Assembly (NCBI GenBank): GCA_016183775.1
Contig: JACPDY010000080.1
Location: 1 to 64,000 of the forward strand
Direction: 5' to 3'
DNA length: 64,000 nucleotides
Source: Bacteroidota bacterium
GTDB taxonomy: Bacteria > Bacteroidota > Bacteroidia > JABDFU01
The notes below the pieces were generated by a model. It ran no database searches and was not told the origin of the DNA. It worked only from the letters and a program-made list of their open reading frames with translations. The translations under genes were made by a program, and so were the position numbers. Positions 8,389 through 18,052 of the stretch are shown here, in pieces (positions within the stretch are counted from its first letter, which is position 1; every line of letters begins with the position of its first letter).

Positions 8389-9084
8389 CTATTTTAATAA
8401 GGAAAATAATTCCGTTAATTCCTCATCTGTCAGATCTCTCCACTCACCAGATTTTAACTTACCTAATTTTATATTCATTACGCGTACCCGCTGTAATTTT
8501 ATTACCTGGTAATCAAATGCGTTGCACATACGGCGTATCTGGCGTTTAAGGCCTTGTGTTAAAATGATCCTGAAGATACGCTTGGCGTTGGGTTCAAGAG
8601 TGGCTATGCAGGGTTTCGTTCTTTCACCCTGAAGCTCAACCCCCGCGCATATTTCTTTTAGAAATTGTTTACGTACAGGAAGGTTGAGGGTAACAATGTA
8701 TTCTTTTTCGTGCCCGTATTGAGAGTTGGCAATTTTATCTATTATCGGACCATTGTTGGTTAACAGTATCAATCCTTCTGAATCTTTATCCAGGCGGCCA
8801 ATAGGGTATATGTTTTGTTCATGGCCAATGGCATCAATAATATTATCAGTGGTTTTTTCGGAAGTGCATTCAACGCCTTTGGGTTTGTTATACGCAATAT
8901 ATGTTGGCACAAAATCTTTTACTTCCAGCTTTTTACCATCAATCAAAACAAGGTCGTTCTCATTTATTTTGGTACTGAATGTGGCTGTTTTGCCATTTAC
9001 CGTCACTCTTTTTTCTTCAATAAGAACACAGGCTTTCCGGCGCGATGTATAACCTGAATGGCCAATGTATTTATCGATCTTCAT
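8389..9084 (-). CDS. rluF: 23S rRNA pseudouridine synthase, RluF/RsuA family
   Basis: At 231 residues it has an N-terminal S4 RNA-binding domain (residues 1-50, INKYIGHSGYTSRR-like start and VTVNGK) and the RsuA/RluF catalytic motif GRLDKDSEGLILLTNNG near residue 97, whose Asp is the nucleophile. The following HEKEYIVTL and GLKRQIRRMC segments fit RluF (23S U2604) better than RsuA or RluB, though the target uridine is inference. It starts four bases after the upstream hydrolase gene ends, so the two are likely cotranscribed. Confidence 0.85.
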   Translation of the reverse strand: MKIDKYIGHSGYTSRRKACVLIEEKRVTVNGKTATFSTKINENDLVLIDGKKLEVKDFVPTYIAYNKPKGVECTSEKTTDNIIDAIGHEQNIYPIGRLDKDSEGLILLTNNGPIIDKIANSQYGHEKEYIVTLNLPVRKQFLKEICAGVELQGERTKPCIATLEPNAKRIFRIILTQGLKRQIRRMCNAFDYQVIKLQRVRVMNIKLGKLKSGEWRDLTDEELTELFSLLK

Positions 9085-9088
9085 TGGA

Positions 9089-9784
9089 TTAATTAGTGTT
9101 GGTATTAAAGAATAGGGCGACTTCTTCGGTTAATCTTTTGATGTTTACTTTTTCGATCGGATGCTGAGTGTTCGGCAAAACTATTAAGTTTGAGTTTTTT
9201 AGCTTCCGGTAAACATTAATTGTTTCCTCTAATGTAACCATTGTATCTTTATCACCGATCCCGATCAATACACTTTTTTCAATGCTTTCAAGATCATTCA
9301 GGGTTAGCGGATTTTTGTTGCCCATTTTGATCATCATTTCCGCGGTTTTATGTAAAACCGTTTTCCAATCGTTCGGAAGGTGCCGTTTTTCAAGCTGTTG
9401 AGCGAACGCGGGTATTTTTTCTTTGATCCTGGCAGCATCCAGCATTTTAATTTCGCGCTGCGCGATCTCGGGCGTCCATAAAAATTTGGTGGCCAATGTA
9501 AATACTTTGTTTATTTTTTCGGGATAATGTTTGGCCAGGTATAGTCCGACATATCCGCCCATACTATATCCGAAAATGTTGACCTTTTCAATTTTATTTT
9601 GTTGCAGGTATTTTAATACATCAGTTGAAAATTGTTCAATGGAGAATGTTTCAGGCATTGGTTCTCCCCCGTGGCCGCTAAAACTTAATGTGTGAACTGT
9701 GGACAATTCTTTCAGGTTTTCGGCCAGGGTTTGCAGTTGATCTTTTGCACCTATGGCTCCGTGTAACAGCAAAAGGTGTTGCAT
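9089..9784 (-). CDS. Alpha/beta-fold hydrolase
   Basis: This 231-residue protein has the alpha/beta hydrolase layout: an oxyanion-hole HG motif at residues 7-9 (LLHGAIG), the nucleophile elbow GYSMGG near residue 72, an acidic residue in IGDKDTMV near 176, and a late histidine in NTQHPIEKV near 206. The substrate is not apparent; short-chain esterase or MenH-like activity are options. It is probably cytoplasmic, having no signal peptide, and lies directly upstream of rluF. Confidence 0.85.
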   Translation of the reverse strand: MQHLLLLHGAIGAKDQLQTLAENLKELSTVHTLSFSGHGGEPMPETFSIEQFSTDVLKYLQQNKIEKVNIFGYSMGGYVGLYLAKHYPEKINKVFTLATKFLWTPEIAQREIKMLDAARIKEKIPAFAQQLEKRHLPNDWKTVLHKTAEMMIKMGNKNPLTLNDLESIEKSVLIGIGDKDTMVTLEETINVYRKLKNSNLIVLPNTQHPIEKVNIKRLTEEVALFFNTNTN

Positions 9785-9849
9785 AAATTAAATATTATAA
9801 GGGGATTTTATATTTACGAAAGTCAATATAGATGTTTTATCCTGTTTTC

Positions 9850-11661
9850 TTATACCAACTCATACTGCAACCTCACCAGGCTTTTGTAAAGTCCTTCATT
9901 ATTAAGCATGAGTTCTTCATGTGTTCCTGTTTCAATAACCTCACCTTTTTCGAGCACTACAATTTTATCGGCCTTGCGTATAGTAGATAAACGGTGGGCC
10001 ACAACAAAGGAAGTTCGTCCTTCCATAAGTTTATCCAATGCCTCCTGCACCACACGTTCCGATTCAGAGTCGAGTGAACTTGTAGCTTCATCAAGTATGA
10101 GGATGGAAGGGTCTTTCAATACTGCGCGCGCAATTGCAATCCGCTGGCGTTGTCCGCCCGAAAGTTGAATGCCGCGTTCGCCAACAATCGTGTCAAATTT
10201 TTCAGGGAAGCTCATGATAAAATCATAGGCGTTCGCTTTTTTTGCAGCTTCAACAATTTCACCGGGTGTTGCACCGGTTTTTCCATAAGCAATATTCTCT
10301 TTGATAGTTCCGCCAAACAATAATACATCCTGGGGCACAATGGCCATTTGTTCCCGCAATTCGGTCAAACTATAATCGGTCGACCTTTTTCCGTCAATAC
10401 TAATTTCCCCGCCTTGCGGCTCGTAAAAGCGAAGCAATAATGAAGTAAGTGTTGATTTACCTGATCCGCTTGGTCCCACAATAGCAATGGTTTCACCTTT
10501 TTTCGCTTCAAAAGAAACTTTTTTCAACACCTTAAATTCAGGGCGGGTTGGGTAATTGAATTCAATATTTTTAAATGCAACATTGCCTTCGAATCTTTTG
10601 CCGGTTTTTACATTTGTTACCAGTTTTATTTCTTCAGTTTCCCCATTTATCAATTCAAGTACGCGTTGTGTAGCACCAAGGGCCTTTTGTATCTGTGCGT
10701 ATTGTTCGGCGATACCCCCAATAGAAGCTGACACAAATACCGTATAGAAAAGGAATGACATCATATCTTTGGCCGGCAGGGCGCCGCTAATGGTTAGCTG
10801 GGTGGCATACCACACGATGTATACTATTGTACCAAGCAGGCAGAAAATAATAAACGAGAAGAATGTGCCGCGGGCCATTCCGCCTTTCATAGCCAGTTTT
10901 AATATATTGTTTGTGCTTGATTCATATCGTTGCGCCTCGTAAGCCTCGTTAGTGAATGATTTTACATTAGCGATTCCCTGAAGACTTTCGCCGACAATAA
11001 TATTTGATATGGCTACTTCGTCCTGCACACCTCTGGATATGGCCCTTATCTTTCGTCCGAAATAAACGGTTAAAACAGCCAGTAGCGGAATAGTAGCGAG
11101 CATAACTAAAGCAAGCTTAATTGATGTGACACAAATAATAGCAATGCCGCCAATAATAATAATGAGCTGGCGGATAAATTCAGCGATGTTTGTTGTAAAA
11201 GTATCCTGTATCTGGTTAATATCAGCGCTGATACGGCTGTTGAGTTCCGAAACCTGGTTTTTAGAGAAAAACACCATTGGCATTCGGATCAGCTGATTGT
11301 AAGCAGCGACTCTCAGGCCTTTTAGCATGTTTTCAGTCACATTTACGAACAGAATCACCCTGAAAAATGAGAAAACAGCCTGTAATCCGAATAAAACAAG
11401 AAGTTTAATACCAAGATCGTTAGCAATATTCTTCAGGTCGATTTTGCTGTAATCCTGGGTGCCTACAAGGCCCATCAGGTTCCCCATAAGTCGCGGGAAA
11501 ATAAGGGCAGTTGCTCCGGTAAGCCCAAGGAAAAGCATACCTAATATGAATTTCCATTTATGTGGCAGCAAAAACTTCAAAATACCCGAGGCGGAGGCGA
11601 GGTTTTCCTTATTTATCTTTGCTTTTGGGAGGTTATCGGTGTCTTTTTCTTTTTTGGCCAT
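9850..11661 (-). CDS. ABC transporter, fused permease-ATPase (MsbA/exporter type)
   Basis: In this 603-residue half-transporter, residues about 30-330 form a six-helix ABC transmembrane domain and residues 360-603 the nucleotide-binding domain. Walker A (GPSGSGKST, near 395), the signature LSGGQRQR, Walker B (ILILDEATSSLDSE) and the H-loop (VVAHRLSTI) are all intact, so it should be an active ATP-driven exporter. The substrate could be lipid, lipid-linked glycan or drug. As a homodimer it would be complete without another gene. It appears to be transcribed alone. Confidence 0.9.
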   Translation of the reverse strand: MAKKEKDTDNLPKAKINKENLASASGILKFLLPHKWKFILGMLFLGLTGATALIFPRLMGNLMGLVGTQDYSKIDLKNIANDLGIKLLVLFGLQAVFSFFRVILFVNVTENMLKGLRVAAYNQLIRMPMVFFSKNQVSELNSRISADINQIQDTFTTNIAEFIRQLIIIIGGIAIICVTSIKLALVMLATIPLLAVLTVYFGRKIRAISRGVQDEVAISNIIVGESLQGIANVKSFTNEAYEAQRYESSTNNILKLAMKGGMARGTFFSFIIFCLLGTIVYIVWYATQLTISGALPAKDMMSFLFYTVFVSASIGGIAEQYAQIQKALGATQRVLELINGETEEIKLVTNVKTGKRFEGNVAFKNIEFNYPTRPEFKVLKKVSFEAKKGETIAIVGPSGSGKSTLTSLLLRFYEPQGGEISIDGKRSTDYSLTELREQMAIVPQDVLLFGGTIKENIAYGKTGATPGEIVEAAKKANAYDFIMSFPEKFDTIVGERGIQLSGGQRQRIAIARAVLKDPSILILDEATSSLDSESERVVQEALDKLMEGRTSFVVAHRLSTIRKADKIVVLEKGEVIETGTHEELMLNNEGLYKSLVRLQYELV

Positions 11662-11780
11662 AATAATCAGGGAGTAAATGTACTATTTAATTTGGGCCCA
11701 TCCCTGCCTGAAATCACTGAAGCCGGTATGGATATGAAAGGAGGCTGTAATTGAGAAAGACGATTAATTAAACTAATTAT

Positions 11781-11810
11781 TTTGCCATTTGAAAAAGCTT
11801 CCTATCTTTG
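11781..11810 (+). promoter_or_regulatory. Promoter of rpmH
   Basis: TTTG (11781-11784), an 18-base spacer and TATCTTTG (11803-11810) match the Bacteroidota consensus at both boxes. The rpmH ATG follows 23 bases later. Confidence 0.75.
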
Positions 11811-11833
11811 CAAGCCTTAATAAAAATTAAGCT

Positions 11834-11995
11834 ATGGCACAACGTACCTTTCAACCTTCGAATAGAAAAAAGAGAAACAAGCACGGATTTCGGAAGAAAA
11901 TGGCCAGTGCTAATGGTCGCAGAACTATTGCTGCACGCAGAAAAAGGGGTAGAAAAAAGCTGACCGTATCAAGTACTAAACTTCATAAAGCATAA
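11834..11995 (+). CDS. rpmH: 50S ribosomal protein L34
   Basis: This short gene encodes 53 residues starting [20 protein letters not shown] and containing the family's conserved basic core ([18 protein letters not shown]). L34 is a small, highly basic protein of the large ribosomal subunit. The gene stands alone between a strong promoter and a hairpin terminator, so it is a single-gene transcription unit; it is not next to rnpA or dnaA as in many other bacteria. Confidence 0.97.
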   Translation: MAQRTFQPSNRKKRNKHGFRKKMASANGRRTIAARRKRGRKKLTVSSTKLHKA

Positions 11996-12024
11996 ACATT
12001 GAAATTTCATTATAATCCATATTT

Positions 12025-12054
12025 AAACCCTCTCAATTTCGAGAGGGTTTTTTA
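12025..12054 (+). terminator. Rho-independent terminator of rpmH
   Basis: The arms CCCTCTC and GAGAGGG close a six-base loop, flanked by AAA on the left and a run of six T on the right, 30 bases after the rpmH stop. Confidence 0.85.
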
Positions 12055-12060
12055 TTGCTC

Positions 12061-12173
12061 CTCATCCTGCCCTTTCCAAGGGAGAGGATGCCGTTCACAC
12101 GAGCCAAAAATGTTTCATAAGGCTTTGTACTTAAGAACCTTCTCTTTTGGAGAGGGCAGGGTAAGGCAATGAG
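12061..12173. repeat. Inverted pair of a GAGAGGGCAGGG-type intergenic repeat
   Basis: The left unit (12061-12087, CTCATCCTGCCCTTTCC..GGGAGAGG) and the right unit (12138-12173, CCTTCTCTTTTGGAGAGGGC then AGGGTAAGG..ATGAG) are reverse complements with small gaps, around a 50-base centre. Each unit also forms its own small hairpin. A third, single unit lies at 50432-50464. No gene is present between rpmH and carB. Confidence 0.7.
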
Positions 12174-12246
12174 GATAAAATGTTGAAAATGTTCCCATAT
12201 GTACTGTATTATTAATCCTTATTTTCGTTCGTTTTAAACTTAAACC

Positions 12247-15063
12247 ATGCCAAGAGACAAATCAATAAAATCGGTACTTATAATCGGGAGTGGGCCAATT
12301 ATTATTGGCCAGGCCTGTGAGTTTGATTATTCGGGCTCGCAAGCGGCCCGTTCGTTAAAAGAGGAGGGTATTGAAGTAACACTTATTAACTCCAACCCGG
12401 CCACCATCATGACCGACAAGGTAACGGCCGAAAACATTTACCTGTTGCCGCTTACTACCCAATCAATTGTTAAAATATTGGAGGAGCGAAAGATTGATGC
12501 TGTATTGCCTACCATGGGCGGACAAACTGCTCTAAACCTCGCTATGAAGTGTGATGAGATGGGGATATGGAAAAAGTATGGGGTGCGAATGATAGGTGTG
12601 GATATTGAAGCCATTGAGGTTACCGAGGACCGCGACAAGTTCCGTGCCCGTATGGAAAAGATCGGCGTAGGTATGGCGCCATCGAAAATTGCACGTTCGT
12701 TTTTGGAAGGGAAAGAGATCGCCCAGGACTTTGGGTTCCCCCTTGTGATACGTCCTTCTTTCACTTTGGGCGGTAGCGGAGGTTCGGTAGTTTACATAAA
12801 AGAGGATTTTGATCCGGCGCTGAACCGCGGTTTACATACGTCACCTATCCACGAAGTACTTATAGATAAGGCTGTTCTGGGATGGAAGGAGTTTGAGCTG
12901 GAGTTGTTACGGGACAAGAATGATAATGTGACGATCATTTGTTCGATTGAGAATTTTGACCCGATGGGTGTTCATACCGGTGACTCGATCACAGTGGCAC
13001 CTGCGATGACGCTTTCTGACAGTACTTTTCAGAAGATGCGTACCATGGCCATTAAGATGATGCGTGCCATCGGAAATTTTGCGGGGGGCTGTAATGTGCA
13101 GTTCGCAGTTAGCCCCGATGAAAAGGAAGAGATCATTGCTATTGAGATAAATCCACGCGTATCCCGTTCGTCAGCACTTGCGAGTAAAGCTACCGGTTAC
13201 CCGATCGCTAAAATAGCTTCAAAGCTTGCGATAGGATATAACCTGGATGAGTTGATGAACCAGATCACGCAAAGTACTTCTGCTTACTTTGAGCCGACAT
13301 TGGATTATGTAATTGTAAAAATACCACGTTGGAACTTTGATAAATTCAAGGGCGCTAATCGTGAGTTGGGTTTCCAGATGAAATCGGTAGGAGAGGTAAT
13401 GGCCATTGGCCGAAGTTTTCAGGAAGCATTGCAAAAGGCTTGTCAGTCGCTCGAAATAAAGCGTAATGGACTGGGTGCCGATGGAAAAGAAGTCAAAAAC
13501 CAGGCCGAACTGCTTAAGAGTCTTGAACGGCCGAGTTGGAACCGTTTGTTCCATATTTATGACGCGATGAAATTAGGGATACCTGTAAAAACCATACAGA
13601 AATTAACTAAGATAGATCCGTGGTTTCTCAATCAGATCGAGGAATTGGTAATCCTCGAAAGTGAGATACATAAATACAAGATCGATGCTCTTCCCAAAGA
13701 TATTTTGTACGAAGCCAAACAAAAGGGCTATGCCGACAGGCAGATAGCGCATATAGTGGATTGCCTCGAAAGTGAAGTGTATAAAAAGCGCACGGAAATG
13801 AACATTAACCGGGTGTACAAACTGGTTGATACCTGTGCTGCCGAATTTGAAGCGCGTACACCATACTATTATTCCACATTTGAAGACGAGAATGAATCGG
13901 TTTGTTCGGATAAAAAGAAAATTGTGGTGTTGGGCTCAGGACCTAACCGGATAGGACAGGGTATTGAGTTTGATTACAGTTGCGTGCACGGAGTATTAGC
14001 GGCAAGAGAGTGTGGTTATGAAACGATCATGATCAATTGTAATCCGGAAACAGTGTCAACCGATTTTAATGTATCTGATAAGCTTTATTTTGAACCTGTT
14101 TTCTGGGAACATATTTACGATATCATCAGGCATGAGAAGCCGGTTGGTGTGATTGTTCAGTTAGGCGGACAAACCGCGTTGAAGCTGGCCGAGAAGTTGG
14201 AGCGTTATGGAATTAAAATAATCGGTACAGACTTCAAGTCGCTTGACCTGGCCGAGGACAGGGGAAGTTTTTCCAAATTGTTGAAAGAAAATAATATTCC
14301 TTACCCTAAGTTTGGTGTCATAGAAGATGCCGAGCAAGCGGTCGGGCTGTCGAAAGATCTGGGTTTTCCTTTGTTGGTGCGCCCTTCTTACGTGTTAGGC
14401 GGACAAGGGATGAAGATCGTTATCAACGAGCAGGAACTGGAACAGCATGTAGTGAATATGTTGAAGGATATTCCCGGCAATAAGGTTTTAGTGGATCATT
14501 TCCTTGAAGGAGCAATTGAGGCGGAAGCTGACGCCATTTGTGACGGTAAAGATGTTTACATAATAGGAATGATGGAACACATAGAGCCTGCGGGTATCCA
14601 TTCCGGGGATTCCTATGCTGTTCTTCCTCCCTTCGACCTTAGTGAAAAAGTGTTAAAACAGCTGGAAGATTATACTAAACGCATCGCTGTTGCGTTAAAG
14701 ACGGTTGGGTTAATTAACATACAGTTCGCGGTGAAAGATGAAATAGTATATGTTATTGAAGCAAACCCGCGCGCTTCACGCACTGTGCCTTTTATTGCCA
14801 AAGCGTATGATGAGCCGTATGTTAACTATGCCACAAAAGTAATGCTCGGGGAAAAGAAAGTAAAGGATTTTAAATTTACGCCCAGGAAAAAAGGATATGC
14901 AATTAAAATACCTGTGTTCTCCTACGAAAAATTCCCGGAAGTGAACAAGGAGCTTGGCCCTGAAATGAAATCAACCGGCGAAGCTATTTATTTTATTGAC
15001 GATCTTACCGACGAATATTTTCACACAATTTATTCGGAACGGAATTTGTACTTAAGTAAATGA
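12247..15063 (+). CDS. carB: Carbamoyl-phosphate synthase large subunit, short form
   Basis: CarB makes carbamoyl phosphate from bicarbonate, ATP and ammonia supplied by CarA, for pyrimidine and arginine synthesis. The 938-residue protein has the two homologous ATP-grasp halves: the first with IGSGPIIIGQACEFDYSG near residue 12 and EINPRVSRSSALASKATGYP near 300, the second with LGSGPNRIGQGIEFDYS near 561 and EANPRASRTVPFIAKA near 838. It stops about 130 residues earlier than the E. coli enzyme (1073) and lacks the C-terminal MGS-like domain that binds UMP and ornithine. This short form is known from Bacteroidota and suggests altered allosteric control. No carA is adjacent. Confidence 0.95.
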   Translation: MPRDKSIKSVLIIGSGPIIIGQACEFDYSGSQAARSLKEEGIEVTLINSNPATIMTDKVTAENIYLLPLTTQSIVKILEERKIDAVLPTMGGQTALNLAMKCDEMGIWKKYGVRMIGVDIEAIEVTEDRDKFRARMEKIGVGMAPSKIARSFLEGKEIAQDFGFPLVIRPSFTLGGSGGSVVYIKEDFDPALNRGLHTSPIHEVLIDKAVLGWKEFELELLRDKNDNVTIICSIENFDPMGVHTGDSITVAPAMTLSDSTFQKMRTMAIKMMRAIGNFAGGCNVQFAVSPDEKEEIIAIEINPRVSRSSALASKATGYPIAKIASKLAIGYNLDELMNQITQSTSAYFEPTLDYVIVKIPRWNFDKFKGANRELGFQMKSVGEVMAIGRSFQEALQKACQSLEIKRNGLGADGKEVKNQAELLKSLERPSWNRLFHIYDAMKLGIPVKTIQKLTKIDPWFLNQIEELVILESEIHKYKIDALPKDILYEAKQKGYADRQIAHIVDCLESEVYKKRTEMNINRVYKLVDTCAAEFEARTPYYYSTFEDENESVCSDKKKIVVLGSGPNRIGQGIEFDYSCVHGVLAARECGYETIMINCNPETVSTDFNVSDKLYFEPVFWEHIYDIIRHEKPVGVIVQLGGQTALKLAEKLERYGIKIIGTDFKSLDLAEDRGSFSKLLKENNIPYPKFGVIEDAEQAVGLSKDLGFPLLVRPSYVLGGQGMKIVINEQELEQHVVNMLKDIPGNKVLVDHFLEGAIEAEADAICDGKDVYIIGMMEHIEPAGIHSGDSYAVLPPFDLSEKVLKQLEDYTKRIAVALKTVGLINIQFAVKDEIVYVIEANPRASRTVPFIAKAYDEPYVNYATKVMLGEKKVKDFKFTPRKKGYAIKIPVFSYEKFPEVNKELGPEMKSTGEAIYFIDDLTDEYFHTIYSERNLYLSK

Positions 15064-15140
15064 ATTGTTGATTTGGAAATTTGTTGAGTTGGAGAATTAA
15101 ATCAATAATTCTCTGATCCAATAAATCTGCTATTTTAAAA

Positions 15141-15347
15141 ATGAGAGATATATTTTTTACAATACTGGCAGTTTGGATCGTTTACCGTATCTGGAACGGT
15201 ATACAAGTTGCCAACGCCAGAAATTTTAATGGCCGGAGTGAAGCTGAAAAGAGAGCAGGAGATGTATCAGTTGATTATGTTCCGCCCAAAAAAAACAACA
15301 AGGATAATGATGACGGGGAATATGTAGACTATGAAGAAGTAAAGTAA
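15141..15347 (+). CDS. DUF4834 small membrane protein
   Basis: The 68-residue protein begins with a membrane helix (residues 3-18, DIFFTILAVWIVYRIW) followed by a charged tail rich in Asp, Lys and Tyr (KKNNKDNDDGEYVDYEE). Size and pattern match the DUF4834 family, which in Bacteroidota is commonly found just upstream of yfhO, as here. The function is unknown. Confidence 0.8.
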   Translation: MRDIFFTILAVWIVYRIWNGIQVANARNFNGRSEAEKRAGDVSVDYVPPKKNNKDNDDGEYVDYEEVK

Positions 15348-15357
15348 GTTAAATGTG

Positions 15358-15448
15358 AAAATGGAACGCTGATTTTTATGATGGTTATGATTTATTATGA
15401 TTTGAATCTGCGTTAATCATAAAGATCATAATGATCTGTGTTCTATTA
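15358..15448. repeat. Imperfect long palindrome between DUF4834 and yfhO
   Basis: The segment from GGAACGCTGATTTTTATGATG through TTATTATGATTTGAATCTGC to CATAATGATCTGTGTTC folds back on itself imperfectly; ATGAT/ATCAT units recur through it. It resembles a class of intergenic hairpins in Bacteroidota. It could serve as a RNA hairpin between the two genes, but it lacks a T-run and so is not a normal terminator. Confidence 0.5.
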
Positions 15449-15502
15449 AATTTTATGAAAAAAACAATTTTGTAATTAAAGGCAATAATTAGTCATACTC
15501 AA

Positions 15503-18049
15503 ATGAACAATTTCAATTTTAAAAATTTTGTACCGCACATTATCGCGGTTGTTGTTTTCATACTACTTGCCTCTCTTTATTTTAAACCGGTATTTGAAGG
15601 GAAAAAGATAAAGCAGGGTGATATTGTTAATTACACCGGTATGTCAAAAGAGATCGCTGATTTCCGGACACTATATAAAGAGGAGCCTTTGTGGACGAAT
15701 TCAATGTTCGGTGGAATGCCGGCCTTCCAGATATCGGTCCTCCATCCTTCAAATTTGATCCAGTACGTAGACAAGATTTTTAAACTTGGATTACCACATC
15801 CTGTTAACCTGGTGTTTTTATATATGCTGGGCTTTTACATTTTGCTGCTGGTTCTTCGTGTTGATCCCTGGATGGGTATAATGGGTGCTATTGCGTTCGC
15901 TTTTTCATCTTATTTTTTTATTATCATAGAGGCCGGGCACAATTCTAAAGCTCATGCAATTGCCTATATGGCACCAACTGTGGCCGGAGCTATACTTGCA
16001 TTCAGAGGGAGGTATTTATTGGGCGGAGCGCTTACTGCACTTTTTCTTGCACTTGATCTCTACGCGAATCATCCCCAGATCACATATTATCTTTTCCTAT
16101 TCCTGATTATTTATGGAATTACAGAATTGATCAATTCTGTAAAACAAAAGCAACTTCAAAATTATGGAAAGTCGGTTGGTGTATTGGTGATCGCGGCTCT
16201 GCTTGCGGTTGGCACTAATGCCGGTAATTTGCTGGCCACTTATGAGTATGGAAAATATTCTACCCGCGGTAAATCGGAATTGACATTTAATAAAGAGAAT
16301 AAAACCAGTGGACTTGATAAAGATTATGCAACTCAATGGAGCTATGGAAAAGGAGAAACGATGAGTTTGTTGATCCCCGATTTTAAGGGTGGGGGGTCGG
16401 GGTCGATTGGTGCCACAAATAAGCAGGCATTAAAGGATGTTGATGGTCAATTCAAAGAGTATATCGCTAAAGCCGATCAGTATTGGGGTGATCAGCCTTT
16501 CACTTCAGGGCCTGTATATACAGGGGCGATCATTGTTTTCCTTTTTGTATTGGGCTTGTTTATTGTTGAAGGTTCTCTTAAGCAGGCATTGGTCATTGCA
16601 ACGGTATTGTCCATTTTGCTGGCATGGGGAAAAAATTTCATGTGGTTTAGCGAATTGTTTTTGGATTACTTCCCCGGTTATAATAAGTTCAGGGCCGTAT
16701 CCATGATATTGGTCATCGCGGAGTTTACAATTCCCTTACTTGCAGTACTGGCATTTGATAAGTTAATAAAGACGAAACAAGGGCTTGCTGAAAAAATAAA
16801 ATTGCCATTCCTGGCAAATCCTTCTTCGGTGAAGATTGCATTCTATATATCACTTGCGCTTACAGCAGGTTTGTCTTTGCTTTATTACCTGGCACCGGGC
16901 AGTCTGACTGCTTTTTTCAAAACTAATGAGTACAACGAATTCTATGACCAGATAACAAAAGGAGGCACTCCCGCCGATGTTGCCCAATCATTTTTAGATA
17001 ACCTGGAAGGAGCCCGTAAAGCTATTTTTAAGGCCGACGCTATCCGTACATTCTTACTTATCATTTTAGCCGCAGGTGTTATATGGTTGTATTTTAAATC
17101 GAAAATTGAACGCATTTATATTGTCATTACAGTATCTTTTTTTGTGTTAGCCGATATGTGGAGTGTTAATAAACGCTATGTGAATAACGATAATTTTGTC
17201 GCACCTGTCCAGGTATCGAATCCATTTCAGCAAACCCAGGCAGATGCTAAAATATTACAGGATAAGGATCCTGACTTTCGTGTTCTTAATTTAAGTGTGA
17301 GTACATTCAATGATGCAAGTACTTCTTATTGGCATAAGTCAATTGGGGGCTATCATGGCGCCAAGCTGAAGCGATATCAGGAGCTGGTTGATTTTCATAT
17401 CGACAGGAGTATTCAGGCTATTTCAAGTACACTGAAAAGCAGTCCGAATGATTCCGCTTTTCGTGCCACTTTTTCACAACAGCCGGTGTTGAACATGTTG
17501 AATATGCGGTATGTGATCTATAATCCTGAAGCGGATCCCCTGCAAAACCGATATGCACTGGGTAATGCATGGTTTGTAAATTCGATCAAATACGTGCCAG
17601 GTGCCGATTCGGAAATAACGGCGTTAAGTAATTTTAATCCGCGAACCACTGCAGTTATTGATGAGCGATTTAAGCTGGAACTGACCGGGTTTCAACATAA
17701 GAGTGATTCTTTGGCGAGTATTAAACTCACCTCTTACAAAGCGAATGAACTGGTATATGAGTCTAATTCATCAAGTGAACAGCTGGCAGTATTTTCTGAG
17801 ATCTATTATAAGGATGGCTGGAATGCATATGTCGATGGACAGCTTATGCCGCACGTAAGAGCTAATTATGTGTTAAGGGCTATGCGCATTCCGGCAGGTA
17901 AGCACACTGTTGTTTTTAAATTTGAGCCTGCGGTTTATAATACAGGGGAAAGTGTTTCGTTTGCTATGTCGGCTTTGTTATTACTGACTGTTGCCGGAGC
18001 GTTGTACCTTGATGGGAGAAAAAAGAATGCTATGGAAACTAAGGGCTGA
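15503..18049 (+). CDS. YfhO-family polytopic membrane protein
   Basis: This 848-residue protein has about twelve membrane helices in residues 10-550 and a large C-terminal extracytoplasmic domain (about 555-800) before a final helix near 820-838. The family belongs to the GT-C-like membrane glycosyltransferases; Gram-positive YfhO glycosylates lipoteichoic acid. Conserved-looking segments include FGGMPAFQIS, EAGHNSKAHAIAYMAP and WNAYVDGQ near the C-terminus. It heads a tight gene set with an epimerase and a glycosyltransferase (three-base gap to the next gene), so a role in surface-glycan assembly is likely but unproven. Confidence 0.88.
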   Translation: MNNFNFKNFVPHIIAVVVFILLASLYFKPVFEGKKIKQGDIVNYTGMSKEIADFRTLYKEEPLWTNSMFGGMPAFQISVLHPSNLIQYVDKIFKLGLPHPVNLVFLYMLGFYILLLVLRVDPWMGIMGAIAFAFSSYFFIIIEAGHNSKAHAIAYMAPTVAGAILAFRGRYLLGGALTALFLALDLYANHPQITYYLFLFLIIYGITELINSVKQKQLQNYGKSVGVLVIAALLAVGTNAGNLLATYEYGKYSTRGKSELTFNKENKTSGLDKDYATQWSYGKGETMSLLIPDFKGGGSGSIGATNKQALKDVDGQFKEYIAKADQYWGDQPFTSGPVYTGAIIVFLFVLGLFIVEGSLKQALVIATVLSILLAWGKNFMWFSELFLDYFPGYNKFRAVSMILVIAEFTIPLLAVLAFDKLIKTKQGLAEKIKLPFLANPSSVKIAFYISLALTAGLSLLYYLAPGSLTAFFKTNEYNEFYDQITKGGTPADVAQSFLDNLEGARKAIFKADAIRTFLLIILAAGVIWLYFKSKIERIYIVITVSFFVLADMWSVNKRYVNNDNFVAPVQVSNPFQQTQADAKILQDKDPDFRVLNLSVSTFNDASTSYWHKSIGGYHGAKLKRYQELVDFHIDRSIQAISSTLKSSPNDSAFRATFSQQPVLNMLNMRYVIYNPEADPLQNRYALGNAWFVNSIKYVPGADSEITALSNFNPRTTAVIDERFKLELTGFQHKSDSLASIKLTSYKANELVYESNSSSEQLAVFSEIYYKDGWNAYVDGQLMPHVRANYVLRAMRIPAGKHTVVFKFEPAVYNTGESVSFAMSALLLLTVAGALYLDGRKKNAMETKG

Positions 18050-18052
18050 AAA

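Noticed and set aside
11690-11754. Peptide-like plus-strand frame ending GPSLPEITEAGMDMKGGCN
   Set aside because: It has no own start and overlaps the ABC transporter gene's 5' region in antisense; no family recognised.
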